A stretch of 61,190 nucleotides of DNA from CAZVUW01 sp964629825 (GCA_964629825.1 CAZVUW010000005.1:1-61190); one strand, 5' to 3'. Positions 24,001 through 33,725 are shown, counted from the first letter of the stretch. The notes: generated from the sequence alone by a model not told the origin. Translations and numbers: made by a program.

Positions 24001-25670
24001 CGGTCACCATCGCCGGCGAGCGCCGTTGGATCGCGGTCGAGGACAGCGCGCGGGTGCGCGACGCGCTGGGGGTGCCGCCGCCGCCCGGGCTGCCGCAGGC
24101 CTTCCTCGAACCGGTCGAGCGACCCCTCATCGACCTGGTCGCCCGCTACGCACGCACGCACGGGCCCTTCACCGCCGAGGACGTGGCCGCGCGTCTGGGG
24201 CTGCCGCGCGACGCGGTGACGCTCGCGCTGTCGGAGCTGGAGCGGACCCAGCGCGTCGTGACCGGCGCCTTCCGCCCCACCGGGCGTGCCTACGCGTCGG
24301 GGATCGCGCCGTCGGCCGGACGCGAGTGGTGCGACGCCGAGGTCCTGCGCCGTCTGCGCCGTCGCTCCCTGGCGGTGCTCCGACGCGAGGTCGAGCCGGT
24401 CGAGCCGCGCTCGTTGGCGCTGTTCCTGCCGTCGTGGCAGGGGGTGTCCGCAGGCGACCGACGCCTCGCCCGGCCCGAGCAGACCCTCGACGTCGTCGAG
24501 CAACTCCAGGGCGTCCCCCTGCCCGCCAGCGCCTTGGAGGCGGACATCCTCCCCGCGCGGCTGCCCGGGTACAGCCCGGCGTGGCTCGACGCGCTGTCCG
24601 CCGCGGGCGAGGTGGTGTGGGTGGGCCGCGGGCCCCTCGGCTCCGACGACGGGCGGATCTGCCTGTACCTGCGGGACCGCGCGCCGCTGCTGGCGCCTGC
24701 TCCGGGGGATCCCGCGGAGGAGCCGTGGTTCGGCCCCGTCCACGCCGCGCTGCTAGAGCACCTGACCACGCGCGGTGCCTCCTTCTGGCCCGCGCTGCAG
24801 GGCGCCGGCTACAAGGCGGGCGCGGCCGACGACGCGGAGACCCTCGACGCGCTCTGGGACCTGGTCTGGGCCGGTGTCGTCACCAACGACACGCTGGCGG
24901 CGCTGCGCGCACTGGTGGACGGCGGTGTGCGCCGCACCCGCCGGCGCCGACCGGGCGCGCTGCCGCGCTCGGGGCCGCCGCGCGCGGCCGGGCGCTGGTC
25001 GCTGGTGGCCGAGCTGCTCGGCGAGCCCGGGCTGCCCTCGCAGCCGACGGCCACCGAGCGGGCGGCCGCCCTGGCCGCGCAGCTCCTCGACCGCTACGGC
25101 GTCGTGACCCGCGCGACCGTCGCATCCGAGGACATCCGCGGCGGCTTCGCAGCGGTCTACTCGGTGCTGAAGGCGATGGAGGAGTCCGGCCGGGCGCGCC
25201 GGGGCTACTTCGTCGAGGGCCTGGGGGGCGCGCAGTTCGCACTGCCCGGCGCCGTGGACCGGCTGCGCTCCTTCCGCGAGCCGGCCGCCGACGGCGAGGC
25301 CGGCGCGCCGCTGGTGCTCGCGGCGACGGACCCCGCCAACCCGTACGGCGGGCTGCTCAGCTGGCCAGAGCCCGTCGGTGGCCACCGCCACAGCCCCAAG
25401 CGCGCCGCCGGAGCGCACGTGGTCCTGGTCGGCGGCCAGCTCGTCCTGTACTCCGAGCGCGGCGGCCGCTCCCTGGTGACGTTCACGGCCGATGAGGGCC
25501 TGCTCTCGGCCGCGGCCTCGGCGCTGGCCGGCCTTGTCGCCCAGGGCCGGGTCGCGCAGCTCCTGCTGCAGCGCATCGATGCCGACGCCATCGGCGGCCA
25601 GCCACTGGTCGACCACCTGCGGGCCGCCGGCTTCGCCGACCACCCGCGCGGTCTGGTCCTGCGCCGCTGA
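21078..25670 (+). CDS. lhr: ATP-dependent helicase Lhr
   Basis: I place the start at GTG 21078 (KRADPLRTFSAPTREW). The frame is open far upstream, but through the rsbW gene. The product is 1530 residues, close to mycobacterial Lhr. It is a superfamily 2 enzyme with Walker A APTGSGKT near residue 45, DEVH near 169, SATLRP, motif V/VI ATSSLELGIDMG and QRIGRAGH near 400, then the Lhr winged-helix and the long C-terminal region. Lhr is a 3'-5' translocase that unwinds RNA:DNA hybrids in DNA repair. A Nei-type glycosylase lies downstream as in mycobacteria (lhr-nei), but here four other genes, two of them copper genes, are inserted or neighbouring. Confidence 0.95.
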   Translation: MKRADPLRTFSAPTREWFSTSFAAPTEAQVLAWDRIAQGRSTLVSAPTGSGKTLAAFLAALDRLLTAPVPEREQRTRVLYVSPLKALAYDVDRNLRAPLVGIRLAAERIGHAVADVEVALRTGDTPADERRKLARQPPDILITTPESLFLLLTSRARSILTSVETVILDEVHAVAGTKRGAHLALSMERLEALIAAAHPERGPLQRIGLSATLRPHDEVARFLGGGTVAADGSWQPRPVDVVEAPRDRDLDVEIVIPVEDMGRLGELVEEVPSGPAAAGESRRSIWPAVHPRVLDLIEAHRSTIVFCNSRRLTERLCTRLNELHAERVRDRALAAGKAPPEVVPPIALAHHGSVAREQRVIVEEQLKSGRLRCVVATSSLELGIDMGAVDLVIQVESPGSVASGLQRIGRAGHQVGAPSVGKVFPKYRGDLVECAVVVRRMRAGAVEETRYPRNPLDVLAQQIVAMVAMDPWHVDELWRTVRGAAVFAELSQAQLTGVLDMLSGRYPSDEFAELRPRVNWDRVEDVLTPRPSAQRLAVTSGGTIPDRGLYGVFLASDESAGRGGGRRVGELDEEMVYETRPGETIVLGSTTWQIEDITRDQVLVTPAPGLPGKLPFWHGDAPGRPYEVGRAVGEFLRSVAAGAEPAVLAREYGLDELAAANLVAYVGEQVEATGTVPSDRTIVIERFRDEIGDWRVVVHSPFGGRVHAPWALAIEARARERLGLDVQTMYADDGIVVRAPEADDAPPGESVVVEPDDVEDLVVAELAGSALFASRFRECAARALLLPRRRPGGRTPLWQQRQKASDLLQVARRYGSFPILLETYREVLRDVFDLPALVEVLEAIAARQIRVVQVETPVASPFASSLLFDYVAGYLYEGDAPLAERRASALTLERELLADLLGAEELRELIDADALGELELELQRLTPERRARSADDVHDLLRTVGDLREDEVAARCDGDSAALLAELEQARRAHPVTIAGERRWIAVEDSARVRDALGVPPPPGLPQAFLEPVERPLIDLVARYARTHGPFTAEDVAARLGLPRDAVTLALSELERTQRVVTGAFRPTGRAYASGIAPSAGREWCDAEVLRRLRRRSLAVLRREVEPVEPRSLALFLPSWQGVSAGDRRLARPEQTLDVVEQLQGVPLPASALEADILPARLPGYSPAWLDALSAAGEVVWVGRGPLGSDDGRICLYLRDRAPLLAPAPGDPAEEPWFGPVHAALLEHLTTRGASFWPALQGAGYKAGAADDAETLDALWDLVWAGVVTNDTLAALRALVDGGVRRTRRRRPGALPRSGPPRAAGRWSLVAELLGEPGLPSQPTATERAAALAAQLLDRYGVVTRATVASEDIRGGFAAVYSVLKAMEESGRARRGYFVEGLGGAQFALPGAVDRLRSFREPAADGEAGAPLVLAATDPANPYGGLLSWPEPVGGHRHSPKRAAGAHVVLVGGQLVLYSERGGRSLVTFTADEGLLSAAASALAGLVAQGRVAQLLLQRIDADAIGGQPLVDHLRAAGFADHPRGLVLRR

Positions 25671-25721
25671 ACCCTCCGCGGCCTCGTCGGGGTAGAACGG
25701 CTCGAGTCCCAGAGGATCGGA

Positions 25722-26288
25722 GTGGACATGGTGAAGGTCGTGGTCGTCGGTGACGGGCCCGCCGGTCTCAGCGCGGCGCTGTTCCTGGCCAAGAACGGCG
25801 TCGACACCGTCGTGTACGCGCAGGACAAGACGGCCATGCACTACGCGCAGCTGCACAACTACCTCGGCGCGCCGGACGTCTCGGGCAGCCGGTTCCAGGA
25901 GATCGCGCGCTCGCAGGTCGTCTCGGCGGGTGCCGATCTGCGCGAGGAGGAGGTCACGACCGTGGTGGCCGATGGGTCGGGGTTCGCCGTGAGCGCCGGC
26001 GACGGCGAGCCCGAGCGCGCCGACTACCTGGTCCTGGCCGCCGGCAAGACAGGCCAGCGCCTGGCCGAGCAGCTCGGCATCGAGGCCGGCCGCGACGGCG
26101 TCGCGGTGGACTCCGAGGGTCGCACCGCGGTCGACCGCGTCTACGCCGCGGGCCGCCTGGCCCGCCCGCACCGCAGCCAGGCGATCATCTCCGCCGGCTC
26201 AGGCGCCCGCGTGGCCCTCGACATCCTGGCGCGCGAGGCGGGCAAGGACGTTACGGACTGGGACACCCCACCGGACGCCGACGAGTAG
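25722..26288 (+). CDS. Minimal thioredoxin-reductase-like flavoprotein
   Basis: A 188-residue protein beginning with the FAD dinucleotide-binding motif VVVVGDGPAGLSAALFLAKNG. It ends with a C-terminal FAD motif like VYAAGRLARPHRSQAIISAGSGARVALDIL. The middle is short: the NADPH-binding Rossmann insert and the redox-active CxxC of thioredoxin reductases are both absent, and the protein is about 60 percent of usual length. It could be a single-domain FAD carrier or reductase using a partner. It is read in the same direction as lhr, 51 bp downstream, and precedes the copper genes. Confidence 0.8.
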   Translation: MDMVKVVVVGDGPAGLSAALFLAKNGVDTVVYAQDKTAMHYAQLHNYLGAPDVSGSRFQEIARSQVVSAGADLREEEVTTVVADGSGFAVSAGDGEPERADYLVLAAGKTGQRLAEQLGIEAGRDGVAVDSEGRTAVDRVYAAGRLARPHRSQAIISAGSGARVALDILAREAGKDVTDWDTPPDADE

Positions 26289-26307
26289 CGGCTGCGCCGA
26301 CCGGGAG

Positions 26308-26327
26308 CTGAGCGGGCGTGCGCTCAG
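26308..26327. terminator. Short hairpin at the end of the flavoprotein and csoR genes
   Basis: CTGAGCG and CGCTCAG form a 7-bp stem with a 6-base loop. It sits between the convergent flavoprotein and csoR genes and overlaps the csoR stop. It is weak and lacks a U-tract, so only a tentative terminator. Confidence 0.35.
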
Positions 26328-26608
26328 GACTTGACCAGGCGCTCTATGGCGCGCACGGCCTCGGTGACCATGGCGTCCGCGTGCGCGGCGTCACCCTCGC
26401 GCGTGGCCTCGGCGACGCAGTGGCGGACGTGCTCGTCCAGCAGGCCGACGGCGACGCTCTGGAGCGCGCGGGTCGCGGCCGAGACCTGCGTGAGCACGTC
26501 GATGCAGTAGGTGTCCTCCTCGATCATGCGCTGGAGGCCCCGGATCTGGCCCTCGATGCGGCGGAGCCGCTTGAGGTAGTCGTCCTTGCTGATGCTGTAG
26601 CCGCGCAC
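26324..26608 (-). CDS. csoR: CsoR-family copper-sensing repressor
   Basis: A 94-residue all-helical DUF156 protein with the copper ligand set Cys (TYCIDVL), His and Cys (DEHVRHCV), spaced as in CsoR. Cu(I) binding releases it from DNA. It is divergent from copA, and the space between holds a palindrome that fits a CsoR operator. The DDYLKRLRRIEGQIRGLQRMI helix is the usual N-terminal signature. Confidence 0.93.
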   Translation of the reverse strand: MRGYSISKDDYLKRLRRIEGQIRGLQRMIEEDTYCIDVLTQVSAATRALQSVAVGLLDEHVRHCVAEATREGDAAHADAMVTEAVRAIERLVKS

Positions 26609-26649
26609 TGCCCCTCCAGACGGACCGTGGCGCCCCCGCGCCCGCGCCT

Positions 26650-26666
26650 ATACCCTTATAGGGTAT
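26650..26666. promoter_or_regulatory. Putative CsoR operator between csoR and copA
   Basis: The inverted repeat ATACCC-TTATA-GGGTAT lies between the divergent csoR and copA starts. It has the ATACCC/GGGTAT half-sites seen at many CsoR-controlled copper promoters. Its AT-rich centre probably overlaps the -10 region. It should couple repression of both genes to Cu(I) levels. Confidence 0.8.
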
Positions 26667-26694
26667 CGCGAAGTCGGGCTGCACAGGAGGGGAC

Positions 26695-28971
<2,277 letters not shown>

Positions 28972-28984
28972 ATCGGCCCCGCCG

Positions 28985-29845
28985 GTGCCCGAGGGCGACA
29001 CGATCCACCGCTCGGCCCGGACGCTGGCCAGGCTGCTCACAGATCGCGAGGTGCGGCGCGCCGAGAGCACCGCCCGAGCGGTCCAGGCGGTCGGCCTGCG
29101 CCGGCTCGTCGGCCAGACCGTCGCGCGGGTCGAGGCGCGGGGCAAGCACCTGCTGATCTGGTTCGCGCCCTCCGGTCTGGCCCTGCACACGCACATGCGC
29201 ATGACTGGTTCGTGGCACGTCTACGCGCCGGGTGAGCGCTGGCGTCGGCCGCCGCATCTCGCGCGCTTCATCCTGGAGGTGCCCGAGGCGGTCGCGGTGT
29301 GCTTCTCCGCTCCGGTGTGCGAGCTGCTCAGCCCGGGTCAGGTCGAGCGCCACCCGTCCCTGGCACGGCTCGGCCCCGATCCGCTGGAGGGGGTCGAGTC
29401 GGCGGAGGGCACGCCCGGCGATGACGAGGAGCTGCTCCGCAGAGCCCGCGAGCGCCTGGACGCCCGCGCCGAGGAGGAGATCGGCGTGGCGCTGCTCGAC
29501 CAGGCCGTCCTGGCCGGGGTCGGCAACGTCTACCGCACCGAGGTGCTCTTCCTGCACGGCGTCAACCCCTGGACCAAGGTTGGCGACCTCGAGCCCGCCC
29601 AGCGCGACGCGCTGCTGACGACCGCAACCCGCCTGCTGCGGCTCAACGTCGCCCCTGGCACACCGGCGAGGATCACCACCACGGGCGGACCGCGCGGAGG
29701 ACCGGACGTGTCCGTCCACGGGCGCGGCGGGCGACCTTGCCCGCGGTGCGCCACGCTGATCCGGGTCGACCGCCAGGGGCCCCACGGCCGCCTCACCTAC
29801 TGGTGCCCGTCCTGCCAGGGCGCCGGCCCGACCCGGCCCCGCTGA
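28985..29845 (+). CDS. nei: Endonuclease VIII-like (Fpg/Nei) DNA glycosylase
   Basis: The start is GTG 28985, because the mature enzyme must begin PEGDTIHR: Pro2 forms the Schiff base and Glu3 is catalytic. The 286-residue enzyme has the helix-two-turn-helix (DQAVLAGVGNVYRTEVLF) and a C-terminal zinc finger (CPRCATLIRV and CPSC). It removes oxidised pyrimidines and nicks the abasic site. lhr followed by nei is conserved in mycobacteria. The gene starts 13 bp after copA. Confidence 0.92.
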   Translation: MPEGDTIHRSARTLARLLTDREVRRAESTARAVQAVGLRRLVGQTVARVEARGKHLLIWFAPSGLALHTHMRMTGSWHVYAPGERWRRPPHLARFILEVPEAVAVCFSAPVCELLSPGQVERHPSLARLGPDPLEGVESAEGTPGDDEELLRRARERLDARAEEEIGVALLDQAVLAGVGNVYRTEVLFLHGVNPWTKVGDLEPAQRDALLTTATRLLRLNVAPGTPARITTTGGPRGGPDVSVHGRGGRPCPRCATLIRVDRQGPHGRLTYWCPSCQGAGPTRPR

Positions 29846-29955
29846 GCAGCCCGGCGGGCGCCGCCGAGAAATCGGCGCGCGGCCCGCGAGCGGCCGCGAG
29901 CGCGCATACCATCCTGCGCACGGCGACCGCACGGTCGCCCGGAGGCAGGCAGCGC

Positions 29956-31320
29956 ATGGACGCCGAGCAGTACGAGCAGCCACGCGGACGGCCGCGCGCG
30001 CTCGTGCTTGTGCTCGCCATCGTCGCCGTGGCGGTGATCGGCGTGATCGCCCGCACCGGTTTCGAGGATCCCGGCAACCCGAGCGGCACCATCCAGACCG
30101 GCCTTGAGGGCACCCCCGAGCCCACCGCCGCCGCCGAGAACCCCATCAACGGCGACCCACAGGGCGACCCCGCCCAGGCCCCGGCCCTAGAGACCACGCT
30201 GAGCGCCTTCGAACCGGCCAACCGCTGGCAGCCGCTGCCGAACGCGCCGATCGAGGCCACCACCCCCGGCCCCGCCGTGTGGGATGGGCGTCGGATGGTG
30301 CTCTGGCCCGGCAGCGGCTACGGCGGGATGTACGCCGTGGACGTCGACGCATGGGCGGCCCTACCGCCCGCACCGGTGACGCGCACCGCGGGGTGGAGCG
30401 CGACCTGGTCGGGGGAGGAGGTCCTGTACTGGGGCGGCCTGGACGAGTCCGGCCAGCCGACCGCCGACGGGGTCCGCCTCAACCCCGCGGCCGGGCTCTG
30501 GCGCCAGGTGGCGGAGGCGCCGCTGACACCGCGCCACGACCACGGCGCCGTCTGGGGCGGCGGCCGGCTGTGGGTCTTCGGGGGCACGGGTCCGGACGGG
30601 GAGCCGCTGGCCGACGGAGCCGCCTACGACCCCGAGACGGACACCTGGGCGCTGCTGCCGGAGAGCCCGCTGCCGCCGCGCGCCCGGCCGACCGTGGTGT
30701 GGACCGACGACGGGCTCCTGGTCTGGGGCGGCCTCGACGGTCGCGAGGATGCGCGTCAGAGCGCGGGTCTGACCGACGGTGCGTTCTACCGGCCCGGCGA
30801 GGGCTGGCAGCCCATCCCCGACCTCCCCGTCCCCCTCCGCCGGACGTCGGCGGCGGTCTGGACCGGTGACAGCTGCACGGCAACGGAGGCCTGCCGACGG
30901 CTCCTGGTGTGGGGGCGCCCGGCCGCGTCCCTGAGCGAGCGCGACGGCTACTCCTTCGACACCTTGACCGGGCTCTGGTCACGTCTGCCGCTCCTGCTGT
31001 CGACGACCCGCTCCGACGGGGTCGGGCACTGGGCGGACGACAAGGCGATCGTGTTCGGCGGCCGGGACCAGTTCGATCGGCGCACCCGCCTGGACGGGTT
31101 CGTGTACGACCCTGCCACCGAGAACTGGCGGCAGATCCCTGCGGTCCCGTTCGACGTGGGAGAGCAGCCCGCCGTTGTGTGGACGGGCTCGGAACTGATC
31201 GTGTGGGGCAACGGACAGGGCGCCCGCCTCGCCATCGCGGCCGATCTGCTCTACGACGGGCCGCGGCCATGGAGCCGCGAGCTGCCCATCAACACGACGA
31301 CGCCCGCCGACGGCAGCTGA
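29956..31320 (+). CDS. Membrane-anchored kelch-like beta-propeller protein (paralogue)
   Basis: A 454-residue protein from ATG 29956 (GGAGGCAGGC upstream). One membrane anchor lies at about residues 15-33 (ALVLVLAIVAVAVIGVIA). A Pro/Gly/Glu-rich stalk precedes a propeller with repeated blades such as VWDGRRMVLW, TWSGEEVLYWGG, VWGGGRLWVFGG, VWTDDGLLVWGG and VWTGSELIVWGN. The plan matches the gene at 1232-2608, so they are paralogues. Here the blades are clearer and about six or seven can be counted. A Cys pair (SCTATEACRR) may form a disulfide, also seen in the other copy (TCYPGGPGGCER). Function is unknown. Confidence 0.75.
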   Translation: MDAEQYEQPRGRPRALVLVLAIVAVAVIGVIARTGFEDPGNPSGTIQTGLEGTPEPTAAAENPINGDPQGDPAQAPALETTLSAFEPANRWQPLPNAPIEATTPGPAVWDGRRMVLWPGSGYGGMYAVDVDAWAALPPAPVTRTAGWSATWSGEEVLYWGGLDESGQPTADGVRLNPAAGLWRQVAEAPLTPRHDHGAVWGGGRLWVFGGTGPDGEPLADGAAYDPETDTWALLPESPLPPRARPTVVWTDDGLLVWGGLDGREDARQSAGLTDGAFYRPGEGWQPIPDLPVPLRRTSAAVWTGDSCTATEACRRLLVWGRPAASLSERDGYSFDTLTGLWSRLPLLLSTTRSDGVGHWADDKAIVFGGRDQFDRRTRLDGFVYDPATENWRQIPAVPFDVGEQPAVVWTGSELIVWGNGQGARLAIAADLLYDGPRPWSRELPINTTTPADGS

Positions 31321-31336
31321 GCCGTCGACGGGCGTC
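31299..31336. terminator. Strong bidirectional terminator hairpin
   Basis: A 16-bp stem (31299-31314 with 31321-31336, one G-T pair) has a 6-base loop containing the kelch gene stop codon. It lies between the convergent kelch and DUF378 genes and could end both transcripts. Confidence 0.7.
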
Positions 31337-31360
31337 AGGGCTTGATGCGCCCGGCCGGAC

Positions 31361-31597
31361 CTAGGCCCGGCTGGGGACCGCGGCGGCCTCGGTGCGCGAG
31401 CGGGCGGCCAGCGAGTAGGCCTGGTACAGGGCCGAGAGGCCGATCAGTGCGTACACGACGCGCGTCAGCGCGTTGGTCTGGCCGAACTCCAGCCCGAACA
31501 GGGTGGCGACGAGGTCGAACTCGGCCAGGGCGACCAGGCCCCAGTTGAGCCCGCCGACGACGACCAGGGCGCCGGTGACGATGTCGAGTGCCTTCAT
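31361..31597 (-). CDS. DUF378 family small membrane protein
   Basis: A 78-residue protein from ATG 31597 behind GGAGG. It has two hydrophobic segments (IVTGALVVVGGLNWGLVALA and ALTRVVYALIGLSALYQAYSLA) and the DUF378 signature GGLNWGL. Function is unknown. Its promoter can be read: TTGACA at 31657-31662 and TACGTT at 31634-31639 (reverse strand), 17 bp apart. Both are overlapped or flanked by the 11-bp direct repeats suited to the neighbouring CarH-type regulator, so light and B12 control is a reasonable inference. Confidence 0.88.
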   Translation of the reverse strand: MKALDIVTGALVVVGGLNWGLVALAEFDLVATLFGLEFGQTNALTRVVYALIGLSALYQAYSLAARSRTEAAAVPSRA

Positions 31598-31614
31598 GAC
31601 GACCTCCAAGGTCT

Positions 31615-31639
31615 GTATAGGTTTCGTACAGGCAACGTA
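31615..31639. promoter_or_regulatory. CarH-type operator array 1 (three 11-bp direct repeats)
   Basis: GTATA, GTACA and GTACC begin at 31615, 31626 and 31637, exactly 11 bp apart. This covers the -10 element (31634-31639) and probable transcription start of the DUF378 gene. CarH of Thermus binds tandem 11-bp direct repeats as a B12-loaded tetramer, so this spacing is a strong match. Confidence 0.65.
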
Positions 31640-31662
31640 CCCGCCGTGGGTGGGTCTGTCAA
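31634..31662 (-). promoter_or_regulatory. SigA-type promoter of the DUF378 gene
   Basis: On the reverse strand TTGACA is followed by 17 bp and then TACGTT. The start point should be near 31627, leaving a leader of about 30 nt with a GGAGG ribosome binding site. Confidence 0.65.
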
Positions 31663-31690
31663 GTGTCTGTACAAAGTTTGTTCGGTGACC
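31658..31690. promoter_or_regulatory. CarH-type operator array 2 and promoter of the MerR gene
   Basis: GTCAA, GTACA and GTTCG begin at 31658, 31669 and 31680, again 11 bp apart. The regulator's own promoter can be read as TGTACA (31668-31673), 17 bp, TACCAT (31691-31696). The ATG at 31703 lies at the expected transcription start and has no ribosome binding site, so a leaderless transcript is likely. Repeat 2 overlaps the -35 box, suggesting autorepression. Confidence 0.6.
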
Positions 31691-31702
31691 TACCATCGGG
31701 GC

Positions 31703-32614
31703 ATGAGCGAGGAGACGACGCTGCGAATCGGAGAGCTGAGCCGCCGGGTGGGGGTCAGCCCGGAGCTGCTGCGCGCCTGGGAGCGCCGCTATGGGCTGCT
31801 GACGCCCACCCGCACCGCGGGCGGGTTCCGCCTGTACTCGGAGGCGGACGTCCGGCGGGTGCGGCGGATGCGCCACCTGCTCGAGGACGGGCTGGCGGCG
31901 GCCGAGGCCGCGCGGCTGGCTCGCGCGTACGCGCAGGGCTCAGCCACAGCGCCGCGCGGGGGCTCTGACACGGGGGAGCAGTCCGGCGCACCCGCACGCG
32001 GTGATGAGAGCTCCGCGCCCGTTTGGACCCAGCGGCTCCGGGCGGCGCTGGACGCCTACGACGAGGAGGCCGCGCACGTCGCCTTCGACCAGGCGATCGC
32101 GCTCCTGTCCCTGGACGGGCTGCTGCGGGACGTCCTCGGCTACTTCGCGGACCTCGGGGAGCGCTGGGCGCGCGGCGAGGTGAGCGTTTCGCAGGAGCAC
32201 TACGCCAGCCAGCTGCTGCGGGGCCGGCTCCTCGGCATGGCGCGGGGATGGGGCACCGGCAGGGGACCGGCGGCCCTGCTGGCCTGCCCCCCCGGGGAGC
32301 AGCACGACCTGCCCCTGATCCTGTTCGGGCTGGCGCTGCGCGGGCGCGGGTGGCGGATCGCGCTCACCGGCGCCGACACCCCGATCGACGCCCTGGCCGC
32401 GGCCGCCGAGGAGCTCGAGCCGGAGCTGGTGGTGCTGGCCGCGACCGCCGCGGAGCGCTTCGCGCCGGTGGTGGACGACCTGGCCGCCCTGGGCCGGCGC
32501 TGGCCGGTGGCGGTCGGCGGCAGGGGTGCCACCGAGTCGATGGCCGAGCGCTGCGGCGCGCGCCTGCTGAGCACCGACCCTGTGACGGCGGCGGCCGAGA
32601 TCGCCGGCTCGTGA
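31703..32614 (+). CDS. MerR-family B12-binding photoreceptor, CarH/LitR type
   Basis: A 303-residue protein starting MSEETTLRIGELSRRVG. The MerR DNA-binding domain is 1-75 (LLRAWERRYGLLTPTRTAGGFRLYSEADVRRVRRM). A low-complexity linker precedes a helical B12-cap domain with the CarH signature W-x9-EH (W155, E165, H166), where adenosylcobalamin is sensed. A B12-binding Rossmann domain carries E-x-H (H201 in ACPPGEQHDLP), the lower cobalt ligand, and ALTGADTP. CarH/LitR proteins repress in the dark and release DNA when light breaks the Co-C bond. No carotenoid gene is nearby; the likely targets are itself and the divergent DUF378 gene. Confidence 0.9.
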   Translation: MSEETTLRIGELSRRVGVSPELLRAWERRYGLLTPTRTAGGFRLYSEADVRRVRRMRHLLEDGLAAAEAARLARAYAQGSATAPRGGSDTGEQSGAPARGDESSAPVWTQRLRAALDAYDEEAAHVAFDQAIALLSLDGLLRDVLGYFADLGERWARGEVSVSQEHYASQLLRGRLLGMARGWGTGRGPAALLACPPGEQHDLPLILFGLALRGRGWRIALTGADTPIDALAAAAEELEPELVVLAATAAERFAPVVDDLAALGRRWPVAVGGRGATESMAERCGARLLSTDPVTAAAEIAGS

Positions 32615-32636
32615 GCGCACAGCGCCCGAAATGCAT

Positions 32637-32663
32637 GACGCCCCGGCCAGCGGCCGGGGCGTC
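32637..32663. terminator. Bidirectional terminator between the photoreceptor and csp genes
   Basis: GACGCCCCGGCC and its perfect complement form a 12-bp stem with an AGC loop between convergent genes. On the csp strand it is followed by ATGCATTTCG, a weak T-rich tail. Confidence 0.8.
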
Positions 32664-32681
32664 GAATGCTTCGGGACGGCG

Positions 32682-32885
32682 CTAGCCGACGACCGTCACG
32701 TTGGCGGCCTGCTCGCCCTTGGGGCCCTGGGTGATGTCGAACTGCACTCGCGCGCCTTCGGCCAGGGTCTTGAAGCCGGTGCCGTTGATGGCGGAGAAGT
32801 GGACGAAGACGTCGTCGCCCTCCTCACGCGAGATGAAGCCGAAGCCCTTGTCGTCGGAGAACCACTTGACGGTGCCTTCTGCCAT
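32682..32885 (-). CDS. cspA: Cold shock domain protein CspA
   Basis: A 67-residue single OB-fold nucleic-acid chaperone from ATG 32885 (GAGGG upstream). RNP1-like KGFGFISRE and RNP2-like VFVHFSAI are both present, as is the conserved MAEGTVKWF start. It melts mRNA structure. The 215-bp space upstream could supply the long leader typical of csp genes. Confidence 0.96.
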   Translation of the reverse strand: MAEGTVKWFSDDKGFGFISREEGDDVFVHFSAINGTGFKTLAEGARVQFDITQGPKGEQAANVTVVG

Positions 32886-33100
32886 GGTGTTGCCCTCGTC
32901 TTTCTGTGCTGCAAAGGCGGCCGGCGGCTGCCGCGCCATCCGATCGAGGGGCTGCACCAGCACTTACCACTGCAGACATCACGGAGATCGTGCCCTCGGG
33001 CCGGAACCGTAGCAGCCAACTCTGCCGCTGAGAAGGGGCATCTGGGCGGCTGCTAGGCTCGGACAGGTCGTTCATCCCCGAGCTCAATCCGGAGGAGCCC

Positions 33101-33697
33101 TTGCGCCGCCCCCGAGCGCTAGCCCTGATCGCCCTGCTCTGCATCGTCCTGGCCGCCTGCGGCGGTGACGACGGTGCGAGCGAGGACACCGCTCAGTCGG
33201 ACACCGAGAGCACCGCGACCGAGGGATCTGCGACGTCGGACGCCGACGCCGGCGCCGACCAAGACCAGGACGACTCCCAAGGGGCCGCTGTGACCGATGA
33301 CATGCACGGAGTGACCGTCACCGGCGACGAGGGCGAAGCTCCTCAGATCGAGCTGCCGGACGGCGACCCGCCGACCGAGCTGGTCATCGTCGACCTGATC
33401 GATGGTGATGGCCCCGCGGCCACCCCGAGCTCCATGGTGACCACCCACTACGCAGGGGTCTCCTGGGTGAACGGTGACCAGTTCGACTCGTCCTGGGAGC
33501 GGGGTGAGGCGGCGACGTTCCCGCTGTCCGGGGTCATCCAAGGCTGGCAGGAGGGCATCCCCGGCATGCGCGTCGGCGGGCGCCGCATGCTGATCATCCC
33601 GCCGGAGATGGCCTACGGCTCCTCGCCGCCGCCCGGCGCGCCGATCGCCCCGGATGACACGCTCGTGTTCGTGATCGACCTGCAGGGCCTGGGCTAG
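33101..33697 (+). CDS. FKBP-type peptidyl-prolyl isomerase lipoprotein
   Basis: A 198-residue protein from TTG 33101 behind GGAGGAG. A signal peptide with lipobox LAAC (Cys at about residue 20) anchors it outside the membrane. A strongly acidic Asp/Ser/Thr linker follows (to about residue 85). The FKBP domain is in the C-terminal half: MVTTHYAGVSWVNGDQFDSSW, GVIQGWQEGIPGMRVGGRRMLIIPPEMAYG and DTLVFVIDL. It should catalyse proline isomerisation in secreted proteins. Confidence 0.93.
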   Translation: MRRPRALALIALLCIVLAACGGDDGASEDTAQSDTESTATEGSATSDADAGADQDQDDSQGAAVTDDMHGVTVTGDEGEAPQIELPDGDPPTELVIVDLIDGDGPAATPSSMVTTHYAGVSWVNGDQFDSSWERGEAATFPLSGVIQGWQEGIPGMRVGGRRMLIIPPEMAYGSSPPPGAPIAPDDTLVFVIDLQGLG

Positions 33698-33705
33698 GGC
33701 GCTGC

Positions 33706-33725
33706 GCGGCGGGGAATCCCGCCGC
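33706..33725 (+). terminator. Hairpin terminator after the FKBP gene
   Basis: GCGGCGGG-GAAT-CCCGCCGC, 8 bp just after the FKBP stop. No U-tract follows. asnO starts 18 bp later, so part of its transcription may come from read-through or from a promoter within the FKBP gene. Confidence 0.5.
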
